Origin: Maritimibacter sp.
Lineage (GTDB): Bacteria; Pseudomonadota; Alphaproteobacteria; Rhodobacterales; Rhodobacteraceae
Direction: 5' to 3'
Length of the DNA: 64,000 bases
Assembly: GCA_002695005.1 (NCBI GenBank)
Contig: NZNT01000026.1
Span: forward strand, 310,001 to 374,000
Position numbers and translations under genes: made by a program. The notes beneath the pieces are model-generated. The model was not told where the DNA came from and made no database searches. It saw nothing but the letters and a program-made list of their open reading frames with translations. Positions 25,830 through 34,103 of this stretch are shown in pieces (the first letter of the stretch is position 1; the number at the start of each line of letters is the position of its first letter).

Positions 25830-27281
25830 TTATGCCATGTGCAGCTTCACGTATTCGAAGTCGCCCGGCTTGTTGTCGATGCCCACTTTCGGCGGCGCGA
25901 TCCAGCTGGCGAACTTGCCCGGCTCGGTCACGGGAACCATGAGCGACTGGATGAAATCGCCGTCGGCATGGGTCGGCAGCCAATTGGGGATGCCCGCGTC
26001 GTATTCGGCACCCGAGACCATCTTGCCCTCCGGATCGAAGTTATGGCCCGAGAAGACGCCGATCTTGCGGTTGAAGCTCTCGTGCGGGAGCTTCAGCTCG
26101 AACTGAACGCCGGCCTTTTCGATGATCTTGTTCCAGCGGCCCACGCCACCGGCCGCATCCTTGATGTAGTCGTCGCGCAGACGCATGTTGATGGCCGTCA
26201 GCGCCGGGACTTCTTTCTGCACGGCCTTGCCGTCCTCGAAATCCCACACGGTATAGGTCGCGTCCTTGAGCTGGTGATCGTCGTCGATCCGGTGCTCGTG
26301 GAAGCGGCCCTTGATCCCTGCGTTGAACGCGTTGGCGGCGTTCGTCGACACTTCCTGGCCGAACAGGTCGAGCGACAGGGTGTAGTGCAGGTTGAGCTTC
26401 TTCTGGATCGTCGGCAGGTCGATGACACCGAGCGAACGGATCTTGTCCACCTCATACGGGTCTTCGATGCCGTTCTCGCGCATGACCTGACAGGTCTTTT
26501 CGACCGTGCGGCCCACGCCGGTTTCGCCCACGAACATGTGGTGCGCTTCCTCGGTCAGCATGAAGCGGCAGGTGCGCGACAGCGGGTCGAAGCCCGACTG
26601 CGCCAGCGATTCGAGCTGCATTTTGCCGTCGCGGTCGGTGAAGTAGGTGAACATGAAGAACGACAGCCAGTCCGGCGTTTCCTCGTTGAACGCGCCCAGC
26701 ATACGCGGCGCTTCCTCGGAGCCCGAGGAGCGGACCAGCAGGTCGTTGGCCTCTTCGCGCCCGTCACGGCCGAAGTATTTCTGGAGCAGGTAGACCATCG
26801 CCCAGAGGTGACGCCCCTCTTCCACGTTCACCTGGAACAGGTTGCGCATGTCATAGAGCGACGGCGCGGTGAGGCCGAGGAACCGCTGCTGCTCGACCGA
26901 GCCCGGCTCGGTGTCGCCCTGAATGACGATCAGACGCTTGAGCATGTTGCGGTATTCGCCCGGCACTTCCTGCCAAGCGGCCTGGCCGAAATGCTCACCG
27001 CAGGGGATCTTGCGATCCTCGACCTGCGGGGCCAGCAGAACGCCCCAGCGGTATTCCGGCATCTTCACATAGTCGAACTTGGCCCAGCCCTTGGGATCGA
27101 CCGACACGGCGGTGCGCAGGTAGACCATCGACTTCTGGAATTTCTCGGGGATGAGATCGTTCCACCAGTTGATGTAGCCCGGATGCCATTTCTCGAGCGC
27201 CTTCAAGACCTTACGGTCCGAGGACAGCCCGACGTTGTTCGGGATCTGCGTGTCGTAGCTGACATTGATGAGGTCGACCAT
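25830..27281 (-). CDS. boxB: Benzoyl-CoA 2,3-epoxidase oxygenase component BoxB
   Basis: A 483-residue di-iron oxygenase that converts benzoyl-CoA to its 2,3-epoxide with O2 and electrons from BoxA. NVSYDTQIPNNVGLSSDRKV near the N-terminus, NVEEGRHLWAMVYLLQKYFG and MLTEEAHHMFVGETGVGRT are characteristic; the glutamate and histidine residues in the latter two carry the iron. The ATG at 27281 is the conserved start; an upstream ATG at 27329 is not supported. It is flanked by boxC and the small Cys-rich gene, all in the same direction. Confidence 0.96.
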   Translation of the reverse strand: MVDLINVSYDTQIPNNVGLSSDRKVLKALEKWHPGYINWWNDLIPEKFQKSMVYLRTAVSVDPKGWAKFDYVKMPEYRWGVLLAPQVEDRKIPCGEHFGQAAWQEVPGEYRNMLKRLIVIQGDTEPGSVEQQRFLGLTAPSLYDMRNLFQVNVEEGRHLWAMVYLLQKYFGRDGREEANDLLVRSSGSEEAPRMLGAFNEETPDWLSFFMFTYFTDRDGKMQLESLAQSGFDPLSRTCRFMLTEEAHHMFVGETGVGRTVEKTCQVMRENGIEDPYEVDKIRSLGVIDLPTIQKKLNLHYTLSLDLFGQEVSTNAANAFNAGIKGRFHEHRIDDDHQLKDATYTVWDFEDGKAVQKEVPALTAINMRLRDDYIKDAAGGVGRWNKIIEKAGVQFELKLPHESFNRKIGVFSGHNFDPEGKMVSGAEYDAGIPNWLPTHADGDFIQSLMVPVTEPGKFASWIAPPKVGIDNKPGDFEYVKLHMA

Positions 27282-27335
27282 TTGTCTCTCCCTGTGGGTT
27301 TGGGGCAGGCACGATAGCCTGCCCTGCAAATTCTG

Positions 27336-28994
27336 TTAGACGCGTTCCATGTTGTATTTGCCGCGCACGCCGGTGCCGTAGCTTTGCAGCGCCCCATCGG
27401 CGCCAACGGCATTCGGGCGGTTGAAGATCCAGTTCTGCCAGGCCGTGAGGCGGCCGAAGATCCGGGTCTCCATCGTCTCGGGACCGGCGAAGCGCAGGTT
27501 GGCCTCCATCCCGGTCATCGCGTCGGGGCTGAACGAGGCGCGCTCTTCCATGAAGATGCGGATTTCGTCGTCCCAGTCGATATCGTCGAGGATCATGGTG
27601 ACGAGGCCAAGCTCGTCGGCCTCTTCCGCCTCCAGCGCCTCGCCGATGCTCTCACGCGCCTTGTCCACGCTCTCCGGCTCACCATAGAAGCGGGTTTCGA
27701 GCCGGGTCAGGTCATTGCCCATCGGGTAGCGCCCGAAGTTCGACTCGCTCAGCGTGATGGTGGCGGTCGGGCGGTTGTCGCCCTCGAACTCGTCTTCCAT
27801 CATGTAGGTGCGGTCGACCGAGAACAGGATTTCCGCCAGCACGCCCGCATAGCACGACCCATGCTCCACCAGCGCGGTGAGCGAGCGGGAGGTCACGTCG
27901 ATGCGCTTGAGCACGCGCTTCCAGAACTTGAGGATCTCGTTGGCAAGCCAGTGGTCGTCATTGGCGAGCAGCAGGTCCTCATGGGCCTTCACCTGCTCCG
28001 GATCGCCCTGCGTGCGGAACACCCACAGGCCCTGCTCCATTTCGTTGAGCCGCAGGTGCATGATGGCGTCGTCCAGCTCGCGTGCCAGCTTGAGCATGTA
28101 GCCGTCCGCGCCCTGCGACACGACCTCGTCCATCGACGCCGGAGCGTCGGCATCGGGGCCGGAGAGCGTGATCGTCGCCTTGCGGCCTTCGCGGTCGATC
28201 TCGACCTCGACGAGGTCGTAATGCACGCCCTTGTCGTCGATGGTGCGGTTGAGCGGGGTCAGCTCAATGCCCGTTTCGGCGTCGGCCTTGGCGGAATTGG
28301 CCGCGAATTCACGCGCCCGCTCCATCACCGTGTCGGCGAATTTCGAGTTCGGAACCACCTCGTCCACAAGGCGCCAGTCCAGTGCGCGCTTGCCCTTGAT
28401 GCCCTCTTCGATGGAGCAGAAGATATCGGCCCGGTCCCGGCGCACCTTGCGCTTGTCGGTAACGCGGGTCAGGCCCCCGGTGCCCGGCAGAACCGCAAGA
28501 AGCGGCACTTCTGGCAGCGCGACCGAGGTGGTCGAGTCGTCGGTGAGCATGATGTAGTTGCAGGCCAGCGCGAGCTCGTAGCCACCACCGGCGCAAGCGC
28601 CCTTCACGGCCGCGATCCACTTCTGGCCCGAGTCGTCCTCGGCGGCCTCGAAGGTGTTGCGCGTCTCGTTGGTGAACTTGCAGAAGTTGACCTTGTGGCT
28701 GTGGGCAGCGCCCCCCAGCATCCGGATATTGGCCCCGGCGCAGAACACCTGATCCTTGCCGGACTTCATCACGACGGTCTTCACTTCCGGGTGTTCGAAG
28801 CGCATCCGCTGCACGACGTCGGAGAGCTCGATGTCCACGCCGAGGTCGTAGGAGTTCAGCTTGAGCTTGTAGCCGTCGAAAAGGCCGGCGTCTTCGTCCA
28901 CATCCATGATGACGGTGGCCACGGGGCCGTCGTATTCCACCTTCCAGTGGCGGTACTTGGACGGGTCGGTCTGAAAGTCGATCACCTTGCTCAC
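27336..28994 (-). CDS. boxC: Benzoyl-CoA-dihydrodiol lyase BoxC
   Basis: A 552-residue crotonase-superfamily enzyme that opens the ring of 2,3-epoxybenzoyl-CoA hydrolytically, giving 3,4-dehydroadipyl-CoA semialdehyde and formate. The first half has the crotonase oxyanion-hole region, with VFCAGANIRMLGGAAHSHK and KGACAGGGYELALACNYIML. The length is double that of a simple crotonase, as known for BoxC. Translation starts at GTG 28994 with AAGGAG upstream. The promoter region in front of it carries TGCA repeats, so boxC leads the boxC-B-x-x-A unit. Confidence 0.96.
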   Translation of the reverse strand: MSKVIDFQTDPSKYRHWKVEYDGPVATVIMDVDEDAGLFDGYKLKLNSYDLGVDIELSDVVQRMRFEHPEVKTVVMKSGKDQVFCAGANIRMLGGAAHSHKVNFCKFTNETRNTFEAAEDDSGQKWIAAVKGACAGGGYELALACNYIMLTDDSTTSVALPEVPLLAVLPGTGGLTRVTDKRKVRRDRADIFCSIEEGIKGKRALDWRLVDEVVPNSKFADTVMERAREFAANSAKADAETGIELTPLNRTIDDKGVHYDLVEVEIDREGRKATITLSGPDADAPASMDEVVSQGADGYMLKLARELDDAIMHLRLNEMEQGLWVFRTQGDPEQVKAHEDLLLANDDHWLANEILKFWKRVLKRIDVTSRSLTALVEHGSCYAGVLAEILFSVDRTYMMEDEFEGDNRPTATITLSESNFGRYPMGNDLTRLETRFYGEPESVDKARESIGEALEAEEADELGLVTMILDDIDWDDEIRIFMEERASFSPDAMTGMEANLRFAGPETMETRIFGRLTAWQNWIFNRPNAVGADGALQSYGTGVRGKYNMERV

Positions 28995-29060
28995 GGCTGG
29001 GTCTCCTTGTTCGCGTGGGTAGCAACATAGTGCGTGTTCATTGCCGAGTCTACCGCATGT

Positions 29061-29074
29061 TGCATTATAGTGCT
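29061..29074 (-). promoter_or_regulatory. BoxR-type operator over boxC -10 region
   Basis: TGCA-TTATAG-TGCT lies 67 bases upstream of the boxC start. Read in the direction of transcription it contains TATAAT (complement of 29064-29069), a perfect -10. The twelve bases GCATTATAGTGC recur unchanged in front of the TRAP operon at 40402-40413. Binding by a BoxR repressor here would block RNA polymerase. Confidence 0.65.
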
Positions 29075-29125
29075 AATTTTTCTTTGCTTACTTTTCAATG
29101 CCTTGCAAAATAGCATTCCCGTTTA

Positions 29126-29139
29126 TGCACTATTTTGCA
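29126..29139 (-). promoter_or_regulatory. BoxR-type operator, TGCA-N6-TGCA, distal
   Basis: TGCA-CTATTT-TGCA is a perfect direct repeat with 6-base spacing; a further TGCA is at 29104-29107. It overlaps the 3' end of the DUF309 gene. Together with 29061-29074 it gives the boxC promoter two sites about one operator array apart. Confidence 0.65.
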
Positions 29140-29489
29140 CCATTTGCCGGGCCTGATTCCAACGCCTCCAGCTCCCGCCAGGCCCAGTCCACCCGTTCGC
29201 CCTGCCCGGCGCGCCCAAGATGCTCACGCACCATCGTGGCGATGCGGGTCGCGGCGCGGGGCTGGCCCGTCACCCGCTTGAGGTTACCGTTGGCGAGCTG
29301 GATCGCCGCCTGAAGCAGCGACTTCTCCGGCGAATTGGGTGCGGCCTCCATCCAGACCGGCTCCCACGCCTCATGCGCTTCCCAGAAGTAGCCCGCGCGA
29401 TACTGCGCGAGTCCCTCCGCCCAGCCGGGGGCGATAGAGCCCTCGGGCGGGCGGGCGTTGCGCCCCGGGATGTGGGGCGCGGGCGTCAC
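29130..29489 (-). CDS. DUF309 domain protein
   Basis: A 119-residue helical protein. The DUF309 signature is AGYFWEAHEAWEPVWMEA, with the conserved E-x-H-E-x-W pattern, followed by LLQAAIQLANGNLKRV. It begins at GTG 29489, overlapping the stop of the alpha/beta hydrolase as GTGA, so it is the last gene of the ligase operon. The molecular function of the family is not established. Confidence 0.85.
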   Translation of the reverse strand: MTPAPHIPGRNARPPEGSIAPGWAEGLAQYRAGYFWEAHEAWEPVWMEAAPNSPEKSLLQAAIQLANGNLKRVTGQPRAATRIATMVREHLGRAGQGERVDWAWRELEALESGPANGAK

Positions 29490-30298
29490 AGCCCCTCGGG
29501 CTCGGCGGCTTCCATCTGGTCGAGGCGTTCGCAGAACTCGGTGATCGCCGCGAGCGTGTCCTCCGGCTGCTCCAGATGCGGCGCGTGTTTGGCCCCCTCG
29601 ATGATCGCGATATCGGCGGGCGAGTAGGTCCGCGTCTCGATCTCCTCGATCTGGGCGAGCGTACCGTACTGGTCGTCACGGCCTTGAATGGCGAGGCAGG
29701 GAATACGCCAGTAGTCGATGACCTCGGCCACATTCCACTCCTTGAACCCCGGCGCGAGCCAGCTGTCATTCCAGCCCCGGAAGGTGTTGTCCGGATCGCG
29801 GTGATAGCGCGCCATCTTCTCGCGCATGTCGGTGGTTTCATAGGCTTCGCCCGCCTTGGCGATCTCGGCCAGCCCCATCTCTTCCGTGAAGAAATGCGGC
29901 GCGATGAGGATCAGGCCGCGAACCCGAACGTCTGACACCCGCCCCGCGTATTCGGCGGCGATGGTCGCCCCGTCGGAATGGCCCATGAGGATGAACCCCT
30001 CCGCCCCGATCTGGTCGAGCACGTCGGGAAGCACGTCCACCGCCTCGCGCGTCATGTAGTCGAGCGGGCGCGGCAGGTCGGCAAGGTCGGACTGGCCATA
30101 GCCCGCGCGGGAAAAGACGAAGACCGGATGCCCCGTCGCCTGGGCCACCTTCGCCGGAACGTCGCGCCACAGCGCGGTGCAGCCCAGCCCCTCGTGCAGC
30201 ATCACGATCACCGGCTTGTCGCCGGGCTTCGGCCCGTGAACGGCGTATTCCAGTTGCTTGCCACCAGCGGCGACGAAGCCGTCACTCCAGTCGAGCAT
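29486..30298 (-). CDS. Alpha/beta hydrolase of the box operon
   Basis: A 270-residue alpha/beta hydrolase. VIVMLHEGLGCTALW forms the oxyanion region, FILMGHSDGATIAAEYAG carries the nucleophile serine (GHSDG), QGRDDQYGT the acid and EGAKHAPHLEQPE the catalytic histidine. The ATG overlaps the stop of the benzoate-CoA ligase by four bases. Alpha/beta hydrolases are recurrent in box clusters and have been proposed to act on lactone or CoA-ester side products of benzoyl-CoA epoxidation; the exact substrate is inferred. Confidence 0.88.
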   Translation of the reverse strand: MLDWSDGFVAAGGKQLEYAVHGPKPGDKPVIVMLHEGLGCTALWRDVPAKVAQATGHPVFVFSRAGYGQSDLADLPRPLDYMTREAVDVLPDVLDQIGAEGFILMGHSDGATIAAEYAGRVSDVRVRGLILIAPHFFTEEMGLAEIAKAGEAYETTDMREKMARYHRDPDNTFRGWNDSWLAPGFKEWNVAEVIDYWRIPCLAIQGRDDQYGTLAQIEEIETRTYSPADIAIIEGAKHAPHLEQPEDTLAAITEFCERLDQMEAAEPEGL

Positions 30299-31833
30299 CA
30301 GTGCGTCTCCCTCAGCTTGAAGCGCTGGATCTTGCCGGTCGCCGTCTTGGGCAATTCGTCGACGATGTCGATCCAGCGCGGGTATTTCCACATGCCGATC
30401 TTCTCTTTTACGAAGTCCTTGATGTCCTCCGGCGTCGGCGCATCGACGCCTTCCTTGAGGACGATAAAGGCGGCGGGTTTGGTCAGGTCTTTCTCATCCT
30501 CGCGCGCCACCACGGCGGCCTCGAGCACTGATGGGTGGTCGATCAGGGCCTGTTCCACCTCGAACGGCGAGACCCAGATGCCGGACACCTTGAACATGTC
30601 GTCGGTGCGCCCGCAGTAAACGAAGCGGCCCTCCGGCGTCTGCTGATACTTGTCGCCGGTGCGGGTCCAGTGGCCCTGAAACGTGTCCTGCGACTTGTAG
30701 CGGCGGTTCCAGTAGCCCTCGGCGCTGGACGGCCCGCGCACGAGCAACTCGCCCACCTCGCCCTCCGGCACGTCCTCGTCATGTTCATCCACGAGCCGGA
30801 CCTCATAGCCCGGAACGGCTTTGCCGGACGTGCCGTAGACGATGTCGCCGGGGGCGTTGGACAGGAAGATGTGGAGCATTTCGGTGGACCCGACCCCGTC
30901 GATGATCTGCGCCTTCCACAGCCGTTCCCACCGTTCCCCGATCTCGCGCGGGAGCGCTTCGCCAGCCGAGGTGCAGATGCGCACGGTGTGCGCGGGCTCC
31001 GTCCCGGCCTTTTCCTGTGCGGCGACCATCGCGGCATAGAGCGTCGGGACGGCGCAGAAGACCGTAGGCTTTTCATCCGCGAGGATGGCCGTCACGCCGT
31101 CTGGCGTCGGGCGGCCGCCCAGCAGGATCGAAGTCGCCCCGACGGACAGCGGAAAGGACATGCCGTTGCCGAGGCCATAGGCGAAGAAGAGTTTGGCGAC
31201 GGAGTAGACCGTATCGTCCTCGCGGATGCCAAGAACCTGCGTCGCGAAAGTATCGCAGGTCGCCTTGAGCGAAGAATGAATGTGACGCACGCCCTTGGGG
31301 GTGCCGGTGGACCCGGAGGAATAGAGCCAGAAGGCAAGCTCGTCACCTGAGGCCTCGCAGGTTTCCTCGACCGGCGCGTCGGCCATGAAATCGGTATAAC
31401 TTTCAGTGCCTTCCGGGGCCTCACCGATCACGACGACGGTGCGCAGATAGCGGTTGCCCTCCACCGCCGGCTTGACGGTATCCCAAAGCTGAGCGCTCAC
31501 GACGAGGATCGAGGCGCGGCTGTCGGTCAGGATCGCCTCATAGACGCTGGCGGACAGGAGCGTGTTGAGCGGAACCGGGATCGCGCCGGCCTTGAGCGAG
31601 CCCCAGAAGACCACGGGAAACTCGATCTGGTCGCGCACGATCATCGCGACACGCTCTTCGCGCCGAACCCCGTGTTTGTGGAGCGCACCGGCCCAGCGGC
31701 CCGCCTGTTCGTGCAGGTCGCCGTAGGTCAGGGTGCGCTTGTCGCCGTCCGCCTCGCGAAACGCGGGCTTGTCGGCGCGGCCCTCGTCGATGTGCCGGTC
31801 CACGAAATAGACGGCTGCATTCTCGTTGGTCAT
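30298..31833 (-). CDS. bclA: Benzoate-CoA ligase
   Basis: A 511-residue ANL-superfamily ligase that activates benzoate to benzoyl-CoA, the entry step of the box pathway. The P-loop LYSSGSTGTPKGVRH, the acetyl-core DGVGSTEMLHIFLSN and a C-terminal ELPKTATGKIQRFKL with the catalytic lysine are visible. KLFFAYGLGNGMSFPLSVGA matches the benzoate/aryl ligase group. The start at 31833 has GGGAGG upstream. It is followed by the hydrolase and DUF309 genes with overlapping ends. Confidence 0.93.
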   Translation of the reverse strand: MTNENAAVYFVDRHIDEGRADKPAFREADGDKRTLTYGDLHEQAGRWAGALHKHGVRREERVAMIVRDQIEFPVVFWGSLKAGAIPVPLNTLLSASVYEAILTDSRASILVVSAQLWDTVKPAVEGNRYLRTVVVIGEAPEGTESYTDFMADAPVEETCEASGDELAFWLYSSGSTGTPKGVRHIHSSLKATCDTFATQVLGIREDDTVYSVAKLFFAYGLGNGMSFPLSVGATSILLGGRPTPDGVTAILADEKPTVFCAVPTLYAAMVAAQEKAGTEPAHTVRICTSAGEALPREIGERWERLWKAQIIDGVGSTEMLHIFLSNAPGDIVYGTSGKAVPGYEVRLVDEHDEDVPEGEVGELLVRGPSSAEGYWNRRYKSQDTFQGHWTRTGDKYQQTPEGRFVYCGRTDDMFKVSGIWVSPFEVEQALIDHPSVLEAAVVAREDEKDLTKPAAFIVLKEGVDAPTPEDIKDFVKEKIGMWKYPRWIDIVDELPKTATGKIQRFKLRETH

Positions 31834-31872
31834 GTGATCCTCCCAGACGGACGCCTCCCGCGCCCAGACCCG

Positions 31873-32340
31873 TTATTTCCCTGTAAATTCAATGGCGCCC
31901 TCGGGGAGCAGGTAGAGGACATAGGCGTCACCCCCGCTCACCGTCGGATGATGGTCGGACCCCGGCGGGTAAACGTACCAGCCCGGTTCGAAGTCGTCGA
32001 ATTTGGGGCTTCCGGCGAGCGGGAAGATCGCCCCGATCTCGCCCGTCGTGTGGACGTGATGCGGGCCTTTGACGTCCTTCATGCGCACCACGTCGACCGA
32101 GAAGCTGCCAGCCGCCCCGCCCGGTTTGATCGGACGGCCGAACTTGATGCCCCCCGCCTCGCGGCTCATCAGCCAACCGTCGCGCTCGCCATCGGCGCAG
32201 AGCTCGGAAAGTCGTTTGAATTCAACGCTGTCGGTTGGATACTCGCGGTTCAGGAACGCGGCCATATCGTCATCGAGCGGCACGCCTTCGAGACGGGCGG
32301 CGATCCCGCCTATCAGCATGGAAAACTCTTCTGCGGACAT
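31873..32340 (-). CDS. DUF4863 family protein (4-hydroxylaminobenzoate lyase-like)
   Basis: A 155-residue cupin-like protein. HHVHTTGEIGAIFPLAG and GWYVYPPGSDHHPTVSGGDA supply histidines suitable for a metal site. Members of this family are annotated as DUF4863 or 4-hydroxylaminobenzoate lyase (PnbB). The ATG at 32340 has AGGGAGGA upstream; the open frame extends to 32490, but that part covers operator sequence. It is the first gene of the ligase operon, so a role on benzoate or substituted benzoates is likely but unproven. Confidence 0.8.
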   Translation of the reverse strand: MSAEEFSMLIGGIAARLEGVPLDDDMAAFLNREYPTDSVEFKRLSELCADGERDGWLMSREAGGIKFGRPIKPGGAAGSFSVDVVRMKDVKGPHHVHTTGEIGAIFPLAGSPKFDDFEPGWYVYPPGSDHHPTVSGGDAYVLYLLPEGAIEFTGK

Positions 32341-32375
32341 CCATTCCTCCCTGGTCATCAGCCGTGAGTCGTTTG

Positions 32376-32389
32376 TGCAGTATTTTGCA
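32376..32389 (-). promoter_or_regulatory. BoxR-type operator 1 of the ligase operon
   Basis: TGCA-GTATTT-TGCA, a perfect TGCA direct repeat with a 6-base spacer, lies 36 bases upstream of the DUF4863 start. The spacer plus right half (TATTTTGCA) matches the site at 29126-29139. Confidence 0.65.
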
Positions 32390-32426
32390 CAATAGCACAC
32401 ACAGATCAACAGGCTCTGCGGTGTAT

Positions 32427-32440
32427 TGCACTTTATTGCA
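32427..32440 (-). promoter_or_regulatory. BoxR-type operator 2 of the ligase operon
   Basis: TGCA-CTTTAT-TGCA is a second perfect TGCA-N6-TGCA site. It lies 51 bases, about five helical turns, from operator 1, so dimers bound at both would sit on the same DNA face. An additional TGCA occurs at 32453-32456. Confidence 0.65.
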
Positions 32441-32456
32441 TATGCCGGGATGTGCA

Positions 32457-32487
32457 CACGGCGTATGACTCCTGTACATACGCCGTG
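32457..32487. promoter_or_regulatory. 11-9-11 inverted repeat between the cou-like and ligase operons
   Basis: CACGGCGTATG and CATACGCCGTG are perfect inverted arms separated by nine bases. The element lies 17 bases past the acyl-CoA dehydrogenase stop and upstream of the ligase operon. No T tract follows on either strand, so an operator (for example of the MarR-type regulator at 35916) is at least as likely as a terminator. Confidence 0.5.
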
Positions 32488-32503
32488 CATACGATTGCTG
32501 TAT

Positions 32504-34096
32504 TCAGGCCGCCGTCATCTCGGCAAGGTCGGCTTCGGTCCGGGCCGATTGGCGGGCGACGAGGGCGGCCACGCGCCGGATGCGGTCCGGGTCCGGGTGG
32601 TGATCGGCGGCCGCCGCCATGCGCGCCCACATCGCCTGCTCCAGAACGCGGGAGGTGAGGCGGATGAAGGGCGTCGCGATCTGGCCCGGATCGACGCCGG
32701 TTTCCAGATGCCCGCGCGCCGCCTCCCACGCGGTCAGAGCGCGGTCGAGCGCAGGGCCGCCATCGACGCCTTTCACGAAATCGACGAAGGCGTCCATCGC
32801 CGCGCCGTTTTCCAGCCGCAAGAGCCGTGCCGCGACACCCATCGCGTGAATGCCCGAGGCACCCTCATAGATCGCGGCGATGCGCAGGTCGCGGTAGGTC
32901 TGTTCGATCCGGTATTCGGAGAGATAGCCGTAGCCGCCCAGCACCTGCATCCCGGTTTCGGCGGCGCGCAGGCCCTGCTCGGAGGCATACCATTTGATGA
33001 CATGGGTCAGCAGCTCCAGAAGCCACGGGTTGTCGCCCGACTCCAGCGTCACGAGGGCGAGGTGGGTCATGGCACGGGCGCCCATCGCGATGGCGTCGAT
33101 CTCGTCCAGCATCCGGCGCACGTCGCCGTGCTTGTCGATGGTCACGGGGCCATCGGGGCCTTTGCCCTGCACACGGTCGGCAGCGTAGGAGGACGCGATG
33201 TCATAGGCGCGGGACGCATGGGCCACGCCTTGGAGCGCCACGTCGACGCGGGCGTGGTTCATCACCTCGAACATTGCCTTGAGCCCCTGCCCTTCGGCAC
33301 CGATGAGCTCCGCCTCGGCCCCGTCGAAGGCGAGCTGGCAGGTGGGCTGAAGGTGGAGGCCCATCTTTTCCTCGATCCGGGTGACGTTGACCGCGTTGCG
33401 GCTGCCGTCGGCGCGATCAGAGAGGCAGGCGAAAAGCGAGAGGCCCTTAACGCCGCTGTCCATCTCACCCGTGCGGGCAAGGACCATGTAGAGCACACCC
33501 CGGGACATGTCCTGGTCGCCGCCGGAGATGAAGATCTTTTCGCCGGTGATGCGCCAGACGTCGCCATCCGGCACCGCACGGGTACGGATACGCCCGAGGT
33601 CGGAGCCGGCGCCGGGTTCGGTCAGGGCCATCGTGCCGAGGTAGTCGCCGGAGGCCAGCAGCGGGAGATATTTCGCCTTCTGCGCCTCGGTCCCGAAGTT
33701 CTGAAACACCCGGTTGTGGCCAACGGCGAGCGAGACGAGCATCTGGAAGGCGTGATTGGCGCCCATCAGGATTTCGTGGACCACGCCGCCGGTCACGCCG
33801 TCGACGCCCATGCCGCCGTGCTCTTCGGGCAGCATGAGGCCGGGCCAGCCGCCCTCGACATACTGCGCGAACATCTGTTTCACGGCGTCGGGCAGGACCA
33901 CGCGCCCGTCGACCAGCTTTGCCCCGATCCGATCCCCGACCTCGTCCGTCGGTGCGATGACATCCTCGGCAAAGGACGCGAAGTGCTGCGCGATCTCGCG
34001 CGACATGTCGGCGTCGTAGTCGGCCACACAGTCGGCATCGACCACATGGTTCAGGATGAAGAAAATGTCGTCGAGCGGAGCGGCGAAGGGTTTCAT
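32504..34096 (-). CDS. Acyl-CoA dehydrogenase, aromatic side-chain type
   Basis: A 530-residue flavoprotein of the long DmdC/AidB-like branch. TMALTEPGAGSDLGRIRTRA is the substrate-binding signature, and GMQVLGGYGYLSEYRIEQTYRDLRI (given here in part) holds the C-terminal signature. YEGASGIHAMG is typical of this branch. Grouped with an arylpropenoate-CoA ligase and crotonase, it may oxidise the CoA ester of a hydrocinnamate-type side chain to the cinnamoyl form. It is the last gene of the hydroxycinnamate block and starts 7 bases after the ligase stop. Confidence 0.9.
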   Translation of the reverse strand: MKPFAAPLDDIFFILNHVVDADCVADYDADMSREIAQHFASFAEDVIAPTDEVGDRIGAKLVDGRVVLPDAVKQMFAQYVEGGWPGLMLPEEHGGMGVDGVTGGVVHEILMGANHAFQMLVSLAVGHNRVFQNFGTEAQKAKYLPLLASGDYLGTMALTEPGAGSDLGRIRTRAVPDGDVWRITGEKIFISGGDQDMSRGVLYMVLARTGEMDSGVKGLSLFACLSDRADGSRNAVNVTRIEEKMGLHLQPTCQLAFDGAEAELIGAEGQGLKAMFEVMNHARVDVALQGVAHASRAYDIASSYAADRVQGKGPDGPVTIDKHGDVRRMLDEIDAIAMGARAMTHLALVTLESGDNPWLLELLTHVIKWYASEQGLRAAETGMQVLGGYGYLSEYRIEQTYRDLRIAAIYEGASGIHAMGVAARLLRLENGAAMDAFVDFVKGVDGGPALDRALTAWEAARGHLETGVDPGQIATPFIRLTSRVLEQAMWARMAAAADHHPDPDRIRRVAALVARQSARTEADLAEMTAA

Positions 34097-34103
34097 GGTG
34101 GCC

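Noticed and set aside
32457-32487. Inverted repeat as a Rho-independent terminator for the hydroxycinnamate operon
   Set aside because: Neither strand has a T tract after the stem, and the loop is nine bases; an operator is more plausible.
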